The position numbers and the translations under genes are program-made. DNA of 64,000 nucleotides from positions 2,868,501-2,932,500 of the forward strand of contig NZ_CP089538.1 in the NCBI RefSeq assembly GCF_021233055.1. The letters run 5' to 3'. The DNA comes from Spirosoma oryzicola. GTDB taxonomy: Bacteria; Bacteroidota; Bacteroidia; Cytophagales; Spirosomataceae. The notes beneath the pieces were generated by a model. It saw only the letters and a program-made list of their open reading frames with translations. It made no database searches and was not told the origin of the DNA. Every line of letters begins with the position of its first letter. The stretch's first letter is position 1. Positions 8,527 through 16,545 of the stretch are shown one piece after another.

Positions 8527-8681
8527 ATGTACGGTGAAGCGGTCGCTCTTTTGTCGCAATTATTATTCGGCTGACAAATCCAGTTTCCTTCGCTGAACGT
8601 ATAAGTAAGTATAACACATCACTTCTCAACTGACTTACTGGCCCATGCCCAAACTGTACATTTTATCATCAACGTTTGTGC

Positions 8682-9035
8682 ATGACTACGCTAAAAGTAG
8701 CTGGATTAGATAAACCCATAGTTAATAGTTCGATCGTGTGGATTGAAGGCGACGGTAATTACGCCCGATTACACTTTATTGATAGCCACTCTTATCTGGC
8801 TTCTCAGACCCTGAAAGGTTTTGAAGCGAAGCTACCTGCATTTGTTCGCGTCCATAAATCGGTACTCATCAATCCTAAACACATTGTTCGCTTTGAACAG
8901 ACCAAAGCCAAGCAGGCATGGATAGTGATGAGTACAGGCCAGCACATTGAGATCGCTCACCGACGCATCAACCAGGTTCGTCATACGCTTGGTATGGCCT
9001 CGTTCAGCGCACAAAGCTTCCCCGTGGAAAGCTAA
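8682..9035 (+). CDS. stand-alone LytTR DNA-binding protein
   Basis: A 117-residue protein (ATG at 8682; a TTG six bases earlier is less likely) that is almost wholly a LytTR domain: IVWIEGDGNYARLHF, the VRVHKSVLINPKHI segment and the end of the domain near HIEIAHRR-INQVR are all present. LytTR domains bind direct-repeat DNA and usually sit behind a receiver domain; here there is none. Two single-domain receivers lie next door on the opposite strand, so a phosphotransfer link between separate proteins is possible but unproven. It may act as a constitutive or ligand-free regulator. Confidence 0.85.
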   Translation: MTTLKVAGLDKPIVNSSIVWIEGDGNYARLHFIDSHSYLASQTLKGFEAKLPAFVRVHKSVLINPKHIVRFEQTKAKQAWIVMSTGQHIEIAHRRINQVRHTLGMASFSAQSFPVES

Positions 9036-9069
9036 AAAAACTGGCTACCCTGTCGTTAACTGATTTAAC

Positions 9070-9495
9070 TTAAGAAGGGAGCTGACTTGCTTCAAACCAG
9101 TATTCGCACAATTGACGAACGATGTGTACCAGGCCAGATAGGCTAGGGGATTTGAGTAATACGGAGTTAGCTCCTGCCTGATAGCATTGGGTGATTTGCC
9201 CCTTCTCCAGGGAACCTGACCAGACAATAACCGGAATCATGTTGGTGCGAGAATCCTGTTTCAGAACCGCTAGTACATCCAGGGCGTTACTCGGGGGAAT
9301 ATTGAAATCCAGCAGAATAAGGTCTGGTAACGAGTCTAAGTGCAACAGCGATTCCAATAGCTCGGTAACCGTCTGCTGGTGCGAAAGAGTAACTTGCTTC
9401 GAGTAATTCCCGAATGCCTGATTGAGTAGATAGTAATCGTCCTCGTCGTCATCGATTAGCATGACGTTAGCACGCTGATCGGTTCGCATTGCCAT
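9070..9495 (-). CDS. single-domain response regulator (CheY-like)
   Basis: A 141-residue receiver domain without an output domain. The acidic pocket is LIDDDEDD (about residues 13-20), the phospho-acceptor is Asp63 in LILLDFNIPP, the Ser/Thr switch is Ser93 in VWSGS, and the conserved Lys is Lys115 in LLKSP. It probably works in a phosphorelay or by protein contact, as typical Rcp1/CheY-like proteins do with histidine kinases. It is convergent with the LytTR gene and lies 86 bases downstream of a paralogue. Confidence 0.88.
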   Translation of the reverse strand: MAMRTDQRANVMLIDDDEDDYYLLNQAFGNYSKQVTLSHQQTVTELLESLLHLDSLPDLILLDFNIPPSNALDVLAVLKQDSRTNMIPVIVWSGSLEKGQITQCYQAGANSVLLKSPSLSGLVHIVRQLCEYWFEASQLPS

Positions 9496-9581
9496 TTCGT
9501 TGAGTGATAAACATCGAACGAAGGTAGCTTGTAGGCAACTACCATGATCGAAAACTTTTTAAGCGGACCCTGGTAACCGAA

Positions 9582-9983
9582 TCAACTCAACTCCCAGTCC
9601 TGTACCAGTTGACCAAACAAGACCAATAACAAGTCCATGGAGGGTGGCTTTGTCAGAAAACCATTGGCACCTAGTCGGGCGGCTTTTTCCTGATCTTCCC
9701 GATGCGAAGAGGTGGTCAGTACAATGACGGGTACGTGTTGGTAGGGTGGGGTTTGACGAAGTTGCTTGAGCGTTTCGAAGCCATTGAGCCGGGGCATGTT
9801 CAGATCCAGAATGATCAGATTGGGCAGGTCCGACGTTTGCATAAGCGCGGGAATCAACTCTTCTCCATCGTCGAGAAGCTTAATCTCAACGGGGGGAACA
9901 AGCCGCTTAAACGCAATTTCGAACAGGTACTGATCATCGGTATCATCATCAACAATCCAGACGCGGGGGCAAGTTGTTAGCAT
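9582..9983 (-). CDS. single-domain response regulator (CheY-like)
   Basis: A 133-residue receiver-only response regulator. The acidic pair is in WIVDDDTDD (residues 9-17), the phospho-acceptor is Asp60 in LIILDLNMP, the switch Thr is Thr90 in IVLTTSS, and Lys112 in FLTKPPS completes the site. It resembles the next gene downstream (9070-9495) in architecture, and the two are probably co-transcribed. No cognate histidine kinase lies adjacent; the nearest in the window is at 30.6-32.2 kb. Confidence 0.9.
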   Translation of the reverse strand: MLTTCPRVWIVDDDTDDQYLFEIAFKRLVPPVEIKLLDDGEELIPALMQTSDLPNLIILDLNMPRLNGFETLKQLRQTPPYQHVPVIVLTTSSHREDQEKAARLGANGFLTKPPSMDLLLVLFGQLVQDWELS

Positions 9984-10132
9984 AGGCAGCGAAATGGCGG
10001 GTACGATTAGGGCTTTTGGCGGTATACGATGAAACTACGTTTAAAATTAGTAAACAGCTCCCAAGAAACAGGATAAAAAGCACATTCTACCCGTACCTAG
10101 CCCATTAAAATCTGTTAAGCTAGATCAGGTCA

Positions 10133-10187
10133 TGTTACCCAGCAACCACTGGCCGTCCTCGACAGTGGCTGTAGTTGCTGGGTAACA
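10133..10187. repeat. long inverted repeat in 344-base intergenic region
   Basis: Arms TGTTACCCAGCAAC (10133-10146) and GTTGCTGGGTAACA (10174-10187) are perfect 14-base complements, with an inner CACTG/CAGTG stem. No T-run follows on either side, so it is not a typical terminator. It lies upstream of the response regulator start at 9983 and downstream of the gene at 10328-10585. The rest of 9984-10327 shows nothing recognisable. Confidence 0.7.
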
Positions 10188-10327
10188 CAACAAATTCAAA
10201 CTTTATAATGCGTCTAGCCGGGAAGATATGAGCTTGCAAGGAGTACGCGTACGGGCTGAAAATTCATTTGCTTGCAGTACCTTGGCAACATAGAGCGGTC
10301 TGAAAACACTTGACCAGCCGGTGGTAC

Positions 10328-10585
10328 CTACAAATACCCTTTCTTCGCTTCGTCCAGGTCCATCTCCGTCAAGAGTCCCATTTGCCCTAACGTCGTTAGT
10401 CCTTCAACAGTATGAACACGCTGTGGATCATTCGGCTCGGTCTCTTCAGAATCCCCATAAACTGCCTGGTCTACAGCTTCCCGTAGCTGAGTAACATTCT
10501 CAAGAGCAAACACATCATGAGCCTGACCGGCTTGGCCAACCGGTTCATGACTGATTGGCTGAAGGTTTTTTTTAAGTCTTGCCAT
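10328..10585 (-). CDS. small hypothetical protein
   Basis: An 85-residue acidic, soluble protein with no signal peptide or membrane segment. It has a short basic start (MARLKKN), a central acidic linker (GDSEETEPNDP) and a helical C-terminal end (LTEMDLDEAKKGYL). I recognise no family. Its codon use is like that of its neighbours. It is isolated, with non-coding DNA on both sides. Confidence 0.55.
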   Translation of the reverse strand: MARLKKNLQPISHEPVGQAGQAHDVFALENVTQLREAVDQAVYGDSEETEPNDPQRVHTVEGLTTLGQMGLLTEMDLDEAKKGYL

Positions 10586-10949
10586 TGGAGTAGATTACAG
10601 ATTTCTCCCTATAAACCGCAAATTGTAGATTAGGTTAAAAATTATGGGAAGGAGCTAACAAAAAGCGTCCGCTTTACTGCCGCTAAACGGCTGGCTGTCG
10701 AAAGTCAATAAGGCAGCGATAGGGGCAACAACGTTCGGGGGCTTTGGGCACGAGCTTGAAATGCATCGTACTTATTCCTCCAGGAATCCGTAATTTCATA
10801 GACTTCCCGGCTTTCTTTTCTGAATAAAGGGGCAAGCTAAATTTGGTTTATACTGAATCAATGATCATTCTATTTGTTAATGCATATTATAGTAAAGTAA
10901 TTGTTTTGTTTATTTTATATAAAAATCGTTAACTATAAGTTTTTTGTAG

Positions 10950-10957
10950 TATCTTGC
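10950..10957 (+). promoter_or_regulatory. minus-7 promoter element
   Basis: TATCTTGC at 10950-10957 resembles TAnnTTTG, with only a weak minus-33 (TTA at 10929). It lies 35-40 bases upstream of an orphan terminator and no gene follows directly. Confidence 0.35.
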
Positions 10958-10962
10958 ATCAT

Positions 10963-11022
10963 TAATTTCTTAGGTTAGGTATTTGTTTAAATGGGCTGCC
11001 TAGAGGGCGGCCCGTTTTTTTT
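10963..11022 (+). ncRNA. candidate short RNA ending in orphan terminator
   Basis: Between the minus-7 element at 10950 and the terminator ending at 11022 there is room only for a transcript of about 60 bases. No open frame of useful size fits. The neighbour to the left is on the minus strand, so the terminator needs a plus-strand transcript that starts inside the intergenic region. No known RNA family is recognised. Confidence 0.3.
10993..11022 (+). terminator. orphan intrinsic terminator
   Basis: Arms GGGCTGCC (10993-11000) and GGCGGCCC (11006-11013), with one G-T pair, a five-base loop and then eight T. It is a strong plus-strand terminator with no plus-strand gene upstream closer than 9035. 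Confidence 0.75.
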
Positions 11023-11159
11023 AATCAATTACCGTGCTGGTCGATATGGCTCATAACTAACTGCGGTCAACAGCCCCGATGAATTGATATGTCTACCAGA
11101 CTCTAGAGAATTTATATTTTTTACTGTAACTCCTTAACAATTAGATTGTAAATTACCTG

Positions 11160-11492
11160 ATGAGCCGCTTTTCGCTTATTTACGCTAAAGATGGTCAATA
11201 CCAACAGCTCTACTGTACATCTCAGAATGAAGCGATTGGCCTGTTACAACATATCTCAGTAGGGCAAATCGGCATTCCGATTGGCGTTTATGATGCCAAG
11301 ACAGAACTGTTTTCGTGGGAAACGAATCGGCAACAGCAATACAACCGGATGAGCATTGAAGAGCAGGGTCGATTGGGGAGTCAGATTATCGCTGTGGCCC
11401 AGGCGTTACGACGTCAGCAGGAACACGGAGCCGCACTAGCAGGCTTGCATCAAGCCCAAGCCAACCTTGCCAATTTTATTAATCGTATTTAA
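11160..11492 (+). CDS. hypothetical protein
   Basis: A 110-residue soluble protein without signal peptide. The N-terminal half alternates hydrophobic residues in a beta pattern (SLIYAKDGQYQQLYCTSQNEA), and the C-terminal half is a long Gln- and Ala-rich helix that could form a coiled coil (ALRRQQEHGAALAGLHQAQA). No family recognised. It precedes the susC operon by about 600 bases and is not obviously part of it. Confidence 0.55.
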   Translation: MSRFSLIYAKDGQYQQLYCTSQNEAIGLLQHISVGQIGIPIGVYDAKTELFSWETNRQQQYNRMSIEEQGRLGSQIIAVAQALRRQQEHGAALAGLHQAQANLANFINRI

Positions 11493-11636
11493 GCGAGTTT
11501 ATCGCTACACCCCACATTAGCTTGCCAGTGGCAGACCGAATGATTCTTAACGGATTAGCATCCGCTCTCTTCTAATAACCCTATATCCCGATAGACTACT
11601 AGCTAATTGATTGATAATCATTTTTTTACAAAGCAC

Positions 11637-11667
11637 TTGCAAAAATAAAATCGGCTACCCAACTTTG
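11637..11667 (+). promoter_or_regulatory. possible susC operon promoter
   Basis: TTG (11637-11639), a 20-base spacer, then CAACTTTG (11660-11667), which matches TAnnTTTG at seven of eight positions. It is the best plus-strand promoter I can find upstream of susC, but it is far from the ATG. Confidence 0.35.
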
Positions 11668-11984
11668 CCCGTCTATTAACTGTAGCACTATCCAGGTTTG
11701 TCTGTAGCAACCTTATCTGGATAGGTTGAGTGGTTCAATACACCTGTCGTCACGCTATCTAATCAATGATGTTCACCGATGAGTAAATGTAAGTAATGGG
11801 TTATAATCTATAAATTCTATAGATATAATTATTAATACGTCAACCAATTGCGTTCAAAATCGAGATGTATCGCTTCTTATAAACCAACATAATCAATCCC
11901 ACATGTGTAGATAGATAATTTATTGGTGCCGTAGCACCGGTAACCTGTGGTTCGTAATTCAGCGGCAACTGAATTATAGAGCGC

Positions 11985-12019
11985 AAAAAAAAGTCGAAAC
12001 GGCGGCAACCGTTTCGACT
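11985..12019 (-). terminator. minus-strand intrinsic terminator just upstream of susC
   Basis: Perfect 11-base arms (11992-12002 and 12009-12019; core GTCGAAACGG), a six-base loop CGGCAA, and eight A at 11985-11992 that become U8 on the minus strand. It ends a transcript that runs leftward, opposite to susC, whose ATG is only 71 bases to the right. No minus-strand gene lies upstream of it until the gene at 19724, so the transcript would start inside susC or its leader. Confidence 0.75.
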
Positions 12020-12090
12020 GGCTAACAATAAGGCTCTGGCAACCGAAGCGTCGGACCGGCCTCACTTTTTCACATAACCAATACAAAGTA

Positions 12091-15090
12091 ATGCAAAAAC
12101 TTTTATTTGCAGGAGTAGTCTGGCTATTCTCTTGCGGATGGTTGCTGGCACAATCAACCGGATCACGCATAAACGGCACCGTTAGGACCGAGAACGGTGA
12201 ACCTTTACCCGGCGCGAACGTGGTTGTTAAAAGCCAAACAAAAGGGGCGACGACCGATGCGGATGGCCGTTTTAACCTGGATGCCCGTTCGGGTGATCAA
12301 CTTGTTGTCTCCGCCATCGGCTATCAAACGGCAACACTGGCCGTTAGCGGTAGTGCTCCGCTGACCATAACGCTCCGCGAATCAACGTCTCAACTGAATG
12401 AAGTGGTGGTTGTGGGCTATGGTACCCAGGATCGTAGGAATCTGGTCGGTTCGGTCACGCAGGTCAATGCCGATGAAATCAAGAATCGTCCGGTCGCCAG
12501 TTTCGACCAGCAGTTGCAGGGGCGGGCGGCTGGTGTGCAGGTAGCGGCCAACACGGGTGTGCCCGGTGATGGTATTTTCTTCCGCATCCGGGGAACAACC
12601 TCGATCAATGCAAGCAACGACCCGCTTTACGTGGTTGACGGTGTATTTGTCAACAACCAGTCGTTGCAAAAAATCACGACCCAGGGCCAGTCCAACAATC
12701 CGCTGGCCGATATTAACCCCGCTGATATTGAATCCATTTCGATTCTGAAAGATGCGGAAGCGACGGCCATCTACGGAGCCAGAGCGGCCAATGGTGTTGT
12801 CCTGATCACGACCAAACGGGGAAGCTACAACAGCAAAACCAAGGTGTCCCTGAATACATCCGTTGGGCAGGCCTGGGCCCCTAAACTTTGGGACTTAGTA
12901 ACGGGTCCCGAGCACGCAACGATCATCAACGAAGCTTGGATTAACGACGGTAAGCCGGCATCTACTCGTCCGTTTCGCCCAGTTTCCGAAGGAGGGCGCG
13001 GTCTGCCGGAAGAACAACCTACCTACGACCGTTTAGGCGATATTTTCCGGACCGGTGCGCTTCAGAATTACGACCTCGCCGTGTCGGGTGGTACGAAGCA
13101 AACTCGGTTTTACATCGGTGGCGGGTATACCAGTCAACAGGCTACGCTACGAACCAACGATTTCGCCCGCGCCAGTTTTAAACTAAATCTGGATCAGGAT
13201 ATTACCGATAAAATTCGCATTGGAACGAGCAACATCCTGTCGCAATCCAACCGGACCAACGCCCGGGTTGGTGATGGCCCTCAGGGTGGAATTTTACAGG
13301 CCGCTTTGCATACGCCTACCTACTTACCCAAGTTCAACACTGACGGCACCTACGCAAAGTGGGCGGGCTTTGATAACCTGGATGTGCTGATCAACAATAC
13401 CGATATGCACTCGACCAGTAGCCGGTACATCGGTAACATCTACGGCGAGTACGACATTTTAAGCGGGCTGAAACTGCGTAGTAGCTGGAGCATCGATTAC
13501 AACGATTACAACGAATACGAATATTGGAACACCCTGACCAACCGGGGCAGCGCCAGCAAAGGACTAGCCACGTCGAGCGTTAGTAAGAACACAATCTGGA
13601 TCAACGAACAGACACTTTCGTACCGACAAACGTTTGGTAGTCAGCATAGTTTCGGCGCGTTGGTTGGGAATACGTTCCAGGGGAATGTGTCAACGCAAAC
13701 GCTGGGCCAGGGTACGAATTTTCCGTCGGATGCCTTTAAACAGATCGCGTCGGCTTCGGTAACGACGTCGTCATCGAACCGGAATGAGTACAATTTGGTG
13801 TCTTTCTTCGGCCGGGTCGATTATAATTTTGCCAAAAAATACTTCCTGGAGGCCAGCCTGCGGGCCGATGCTTCGTCGAAGTTCGCGGTAGGTCATCGCT
13901 GGGGCTATTTCCCGTCGGCGGGGGTTGCCTGGCAACTCAAACAAGAGAGCTTCCTGCGGGATGTGAATTTTTTGAGCGATCTGAAAGTACGCGCCAGCAT
14001 TGGCTGGACGGGTAATCAGAACGGCATCGGCAACTACGCATCGCGCGGACTGTGGGGCGGGGGGAACAATTACCAGGACAATCCGGGAACAGTGCCCGTG
14101 CAGTTGGCTAATCCGGAGCTGAAGTGGGAAACGACCCGGCAGGCAAACATTGGCCTGAACGTTGGGTTGCTGAACAACCGGATCGGGCTAGAACTGAACG
14201 CGTATTCAAAGTACACGTACGATCTGTTGCTACAGGTGCCGCTGGCCCAAAGCTCAGGTTTCGCCAGCATCTACCGCAACGACGGCGAAATCAGCAACCG
14301 GGGCCTCGAATTTGCTATTAATTCGTTGAACATCAACAGGAACGGGTTTCAGTGGAACACGAGTTTCAACATTGCTGGTAACGTGAACCGGATCGAGAAA
14401 CTGTCCATTCCGGTTGATGCCAGTTATGCCACCGAGCGCATGGCGGAAGGCCAATCGTTCCACTCATTCTATGTCTACAAACAGTTGTACGTTGATCCGA
14501 AAACGGGCGATGCTGTTTACGAGGACGTGAACAAGGACGGTAAAATTACCGTAGCCGACCGCCAGTTTTACGGGAGTGCATTGCCCAAATTCTTTGGTGG
14601 CCTGAACAACACCTTCGCTTACAAAGGCTTCGACTTGTCCGTCTTTTTTAATTTCAGCTCCGGGAATAAAGTCTTTAACAACAACCGCTTTTTCCACGAA
14701 TCGGGCGGAACGCGCGACGACCGGCGGGCCATCAACAAAAATCAGCTCAACCGCTGGCAAAAAGAAGGAGATATAACGGATGTTCCCCGCGTAACGACGC
14801 TGGGTAACAATTACAACCTCAGCCCGATCAGCCGCTTTGTCGAAGACGGGTCCTTTATCCGACTGAACTCGCTGGTATTTGGCTACACGATTCCCAAAGA
14901 GATTCTTCGTAAAATCGGTATCGCATCGGCCCGGATTTATTACAGCGGTTCCAACCTGTGGTTGCTGAGCCGTTACCAGGGACCAGACCCCGAAGTAAAC
15001 GTCACCGGCGATCCGACAACGCAAGGGTACGATCTGGGTACGCCACCACAGCCCCGGACGGCTCAGTTTGGCCTGAATCTCACCTTGTAA
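12091..15090 (+). CDS. SusC/RagA-family TonB-dependent outer-membrane transporter
   Basis: A 999-residue SusC-family receptor. It has a signal peptide (about 1-20), a CarboxypepD_reg-like domain (GTVRTENGEPLPGANVVVK to GYQTA, about 28-95), the SusC linker NEVVVVGYGTQ, a plug domain with the DPLYVVDGV motif and SILKDAEATAIYGARAANGV signature (about 110-240), and a beta-barrel that ends in FGLNLTL. Together with SusD it binds and imports an oligosaccharide or other large nutrient across the outer membrane using TonB energy. It is the first gene of a block with susD and two membrane proteins. No ECF sigma/anti-sigma pair is adjacent. Confidence 0.95.
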   Translation: MQKLLFAGVVWLFSCGWLLAQSTGSRINGTVRTENGEPLPGANVVVKSQTKGATTDADGRFNLDARSGDQLVVSAIGYQTATLAVSGSAPLTITLRESTSQLNEVVVVGYGTQDRRNLVGSVTQVNADEIKNRPVASFDQQLQGRAAGVQVAANTGVPGDGIFFRIRGTTSINASNDPLYVVDGVFVNNQSLQKITTQGQSNNPLADINPADIESISILKDAEATAIYGARAANGVVLITTKRGSYNSKTKVSLNTSVGQAWAPKLWDLVTGPEHATIINEAWINDGKPASTRPFRPVSEGGRGLPEEQPTYDRLGDIFRTGALQNYDLAVSGGTKQTRFYIGGGYTSQQATLRTNDFARASFKLNLDQDITDKIRIGTSNILSQSNRTNARVGDGPQGGILQAALHTPTYLPKFNTDGTYAKWAGFDNLDVLINNTDMHSTSSRYIGNIYGEYDILSGLKLRSSWSIDYNDYNEYEYWNTLTNRGSASKGLATSSVSKNTIWINEQTLSYRQTFGSQHSFGALVGNTFQGNVSTQTLGQGTNFPSDAFKQIASASVTTSSSNRNEYNLVSFFGRVDYNFAKKYFLEASLRADASSKFAVGHRWGYFPSAGVAWQLKQESFLRDVNFLSDLKVRASIGWTGNQNGIGNYASRGLWGGGNNYQDNPGTVPVQLANPELKWETTRQANIGLNVGLLNNRIGLELNAYSKYTYDLLLQVPLAQSSGFASIYRNDGEISNRGLEFAINSLNINRNGFQWNTSFNIAGNVNRIEKLSIPVDASYATERMAEGQSFHSFYVYKQLYVDPKTGDAVYEDVNKDGKITVADRQFYGSALPKFFGGLNNTFAYKGFDLSVFFNFSSGNKVFNNNRFFHESGGTRDDRRAINKNQLNRWQKEGDITDVPRVTTLGNNYNLSPISRFVEDGSFIRLNSLVFGYTIPKEILRKIGIASARIYYSGSNLWLLSRYQGPDPEVNVTGDPTTQGYDLGTPPQPRTAQFGLNLTL

Positions 15091-15160
15091 CCGCGTGATT
15101 GGTCTACCGATAATTCCTCTTTTTTCAATCCGACAGTCTGCGTAGAAAGCAATAATTTTT

Positions 15161-16504
15161 ATGAAACATAGTAGCAAGCTCATTGCGTTGATCGTGCTGT
15201 TTACCAGTTGCCAGCGTTTTTTAGACGTGCAGCCGGAGTTGCAGGTCGATCAATCGCAGGCCATCACGAATGCCAGTACCGCCGAAGCAGCCGTCAATGG
15301 CTTATATAACCGCCTGGGAAGTGATGGGTATTACGGCTCCAACTTTCCGGCTATCGCGTATCTGTCGGGGGGGGATATCCAGTGGACCGGATCGCAGTCG
15401 GCTCCGCAGGAGATTACCGCCCGCAAACTGACCGCCGATAATGGGTATGTCGGCTCAGCCTGGTCCGCTATCTACCGAACCATCCTGCAAGCCAATTACC
15501 TGCTTGAAGCCGTTCCGAACCTGACCGATCCACAGCTTACCGCTGATCGGAAAAACCAGATTCAGGGAGAAGCCTACGCCATTCGGGCGTTATCGTATTT
15601 CGACCTCGTTCGCGGATGGGGCGGGGTTCAGCTGATTACCAAGCCAACGCGTACGCCCGCTGACAATACCGGTATTACCCGGAGCAGTGTCGAGGATACC
15701 TACGCGCAGGTACTCAAGGACTTGACAACGGCAGAACCCCTGCTGAGCAATACAACCAACCGGAACAAAATTACCCGCAAAACAGTCTGGGCGCTGCGGG
15801 CGCGGTATCATCTGTACCGGCAGGAGTGGGAACAAGCGGAAACCTACGCCAGCAAGCTCATCGACGATGCTGCGAATTACAAACTGGCTAAACCCTACAG
15901 CGCCTTTTACACCAACAATGCGGTGGCTACTTCGGAGTCCGTTTTTGAAATCGCTTACACGAACTCGTTTAAAAACGGGCACTACAACTGGTGGCTACCT
16001 CCTGCACTCAGTGGCCGACGCGAATGGGCTCCCAATGGTACGTTGGTTTCGTTGCTGAATGACCCCGCTGTTGGTGGCAACCGAAAAGAGTTGATCGCGC
16101 AAACCGCTCCTCCAGGTAATCTGTGGTACGGCAAACTGTATTATCGTACGCCACTCGGTACTGATCCGGCCTATGTCATTCGCATCGCTGAGCTTTACCT
16201 GATTCGCGCCGAAGCCCGCGCCCAACTGGGTAAAACAACAACGGCGCTGGCCGATCTGAACGCGGTTCGCGACCGGGCCGGCGTACCCCTCTCGCAAGTC
16301 GCTACCAAGGACGCGCTGCTGCTGGCTATTGAAGCCGAGCGGCAGGTGGAGTTTCCCTTCGAAGCCGACCGCTGGTTCAATCTGGTTCGTACGGGACGGG
16401 TAGCTACGGTACTGGGTATCAGCGATGCCAGCAAGTACGTACTGCCTATCCCGAACAGCGAAATCCTGGCGGACAAGGCACTCACGCAGAATCCGGGCTA
16501 TTGA
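15161..16504 (+). CDS. SusD/RagB-family nutrient-binding lipoprotein
   Basis: A 447-residue SusD-like lipoprotein, 70 bases after susC. The signal peptide ends in a lipobox (VLFTSC, Cys at about residue 17). The mature start RFLDVQPE is typical of the family, and the central TPR-like helices carry the motif GEAYAIRALSYFDLVRGWGGV (about 127-147). The C-terminal segment has IRIAELYLIRAEARAQLG and the RQVEFPFEADRWFNLVRTG motif. It caps the SusC barrel on the cell surface and binds the substrate. At about 447 residues it is at the short end of the family. Ligand not predictable. Confidence 0.95.
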   Translation: MKHSSKLIALIVLFTSCQRFLDVQPELQVDQSQAITNASTAEAAVNGLYNRLGSDGYYGSNFPAIAYLSGGDIQWTGSQSAPQEITARKLTADNGYVGSAWSAIYRTILQANYLLEAVPNLTDPQLTADRKNQIQGEAYAIRALSYFDLVRGWGGVQLITKPTRTPADNTGITRSSVEDTYAQVLKDLTTAEPLLSNTTNRNKITRKTVWALRARYHLYRQEWEQAETYASKLIDDAANYKLAKPYSAFYTNNAVATSESVFEIAYTNSFKNGHYNWWLPPALSGRREWAPNGTLVSLLNDPAVGGNRKELIAQTAPPGNLWYGKLYYRTPLGTDPAYVIRIAELYLIRAEARAQLGKTTTALADLNAVRDRAGVPLSQVATKDALLLAIEAERQVEFPFEADRWFNLVRTGRVATVLGISDASKYVLPIPNSEILADKALTQNPGY

Positions 16505-16545
16505 TCAACCCGATACCGATCCGACGTTTTTAACCAAATAAGACA

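Larger units (their letters stand above)
10586..11159. other. 574-base non-coding region
   Basis: No convincing protein gene. The right half is very AT-rich and contains a promoter-like element at 10950 and a strong plus-strand terminator at 10993-11022, listed separately as a possible small RNA unit. The left half shows no recognisable element. Confidence 0.5.
11493..12090. other. 598-base leader/intergenic region upstream of susC
   Basis: AT-rich DNA without a convincing protein gene. It contains a possible promoter (TTG at 11637 and CAACTTTG at 11660, spaced by 20 bases) and a strong minus-strand terminator at 11985-12019. If the promoter is real, susC has a leader of about 415 bases. Confidence 0.5.

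Noticed and set aside
10860..10931. 23-codon hydrophobic frame starting at ATG 10860
   Set aside because: Lies in very AT-rich DNA where short hydrophobic frames occur by chance; it ends before the promoter-like element and has no ribosome-site or conservation evidence.
14464..15183. 239-codon frame opposite the end of susC
   Set aside because: Shadow of the SusC barrel coding strand. I considered it as the source of the antisense terminator at 11985, but it is too far away.
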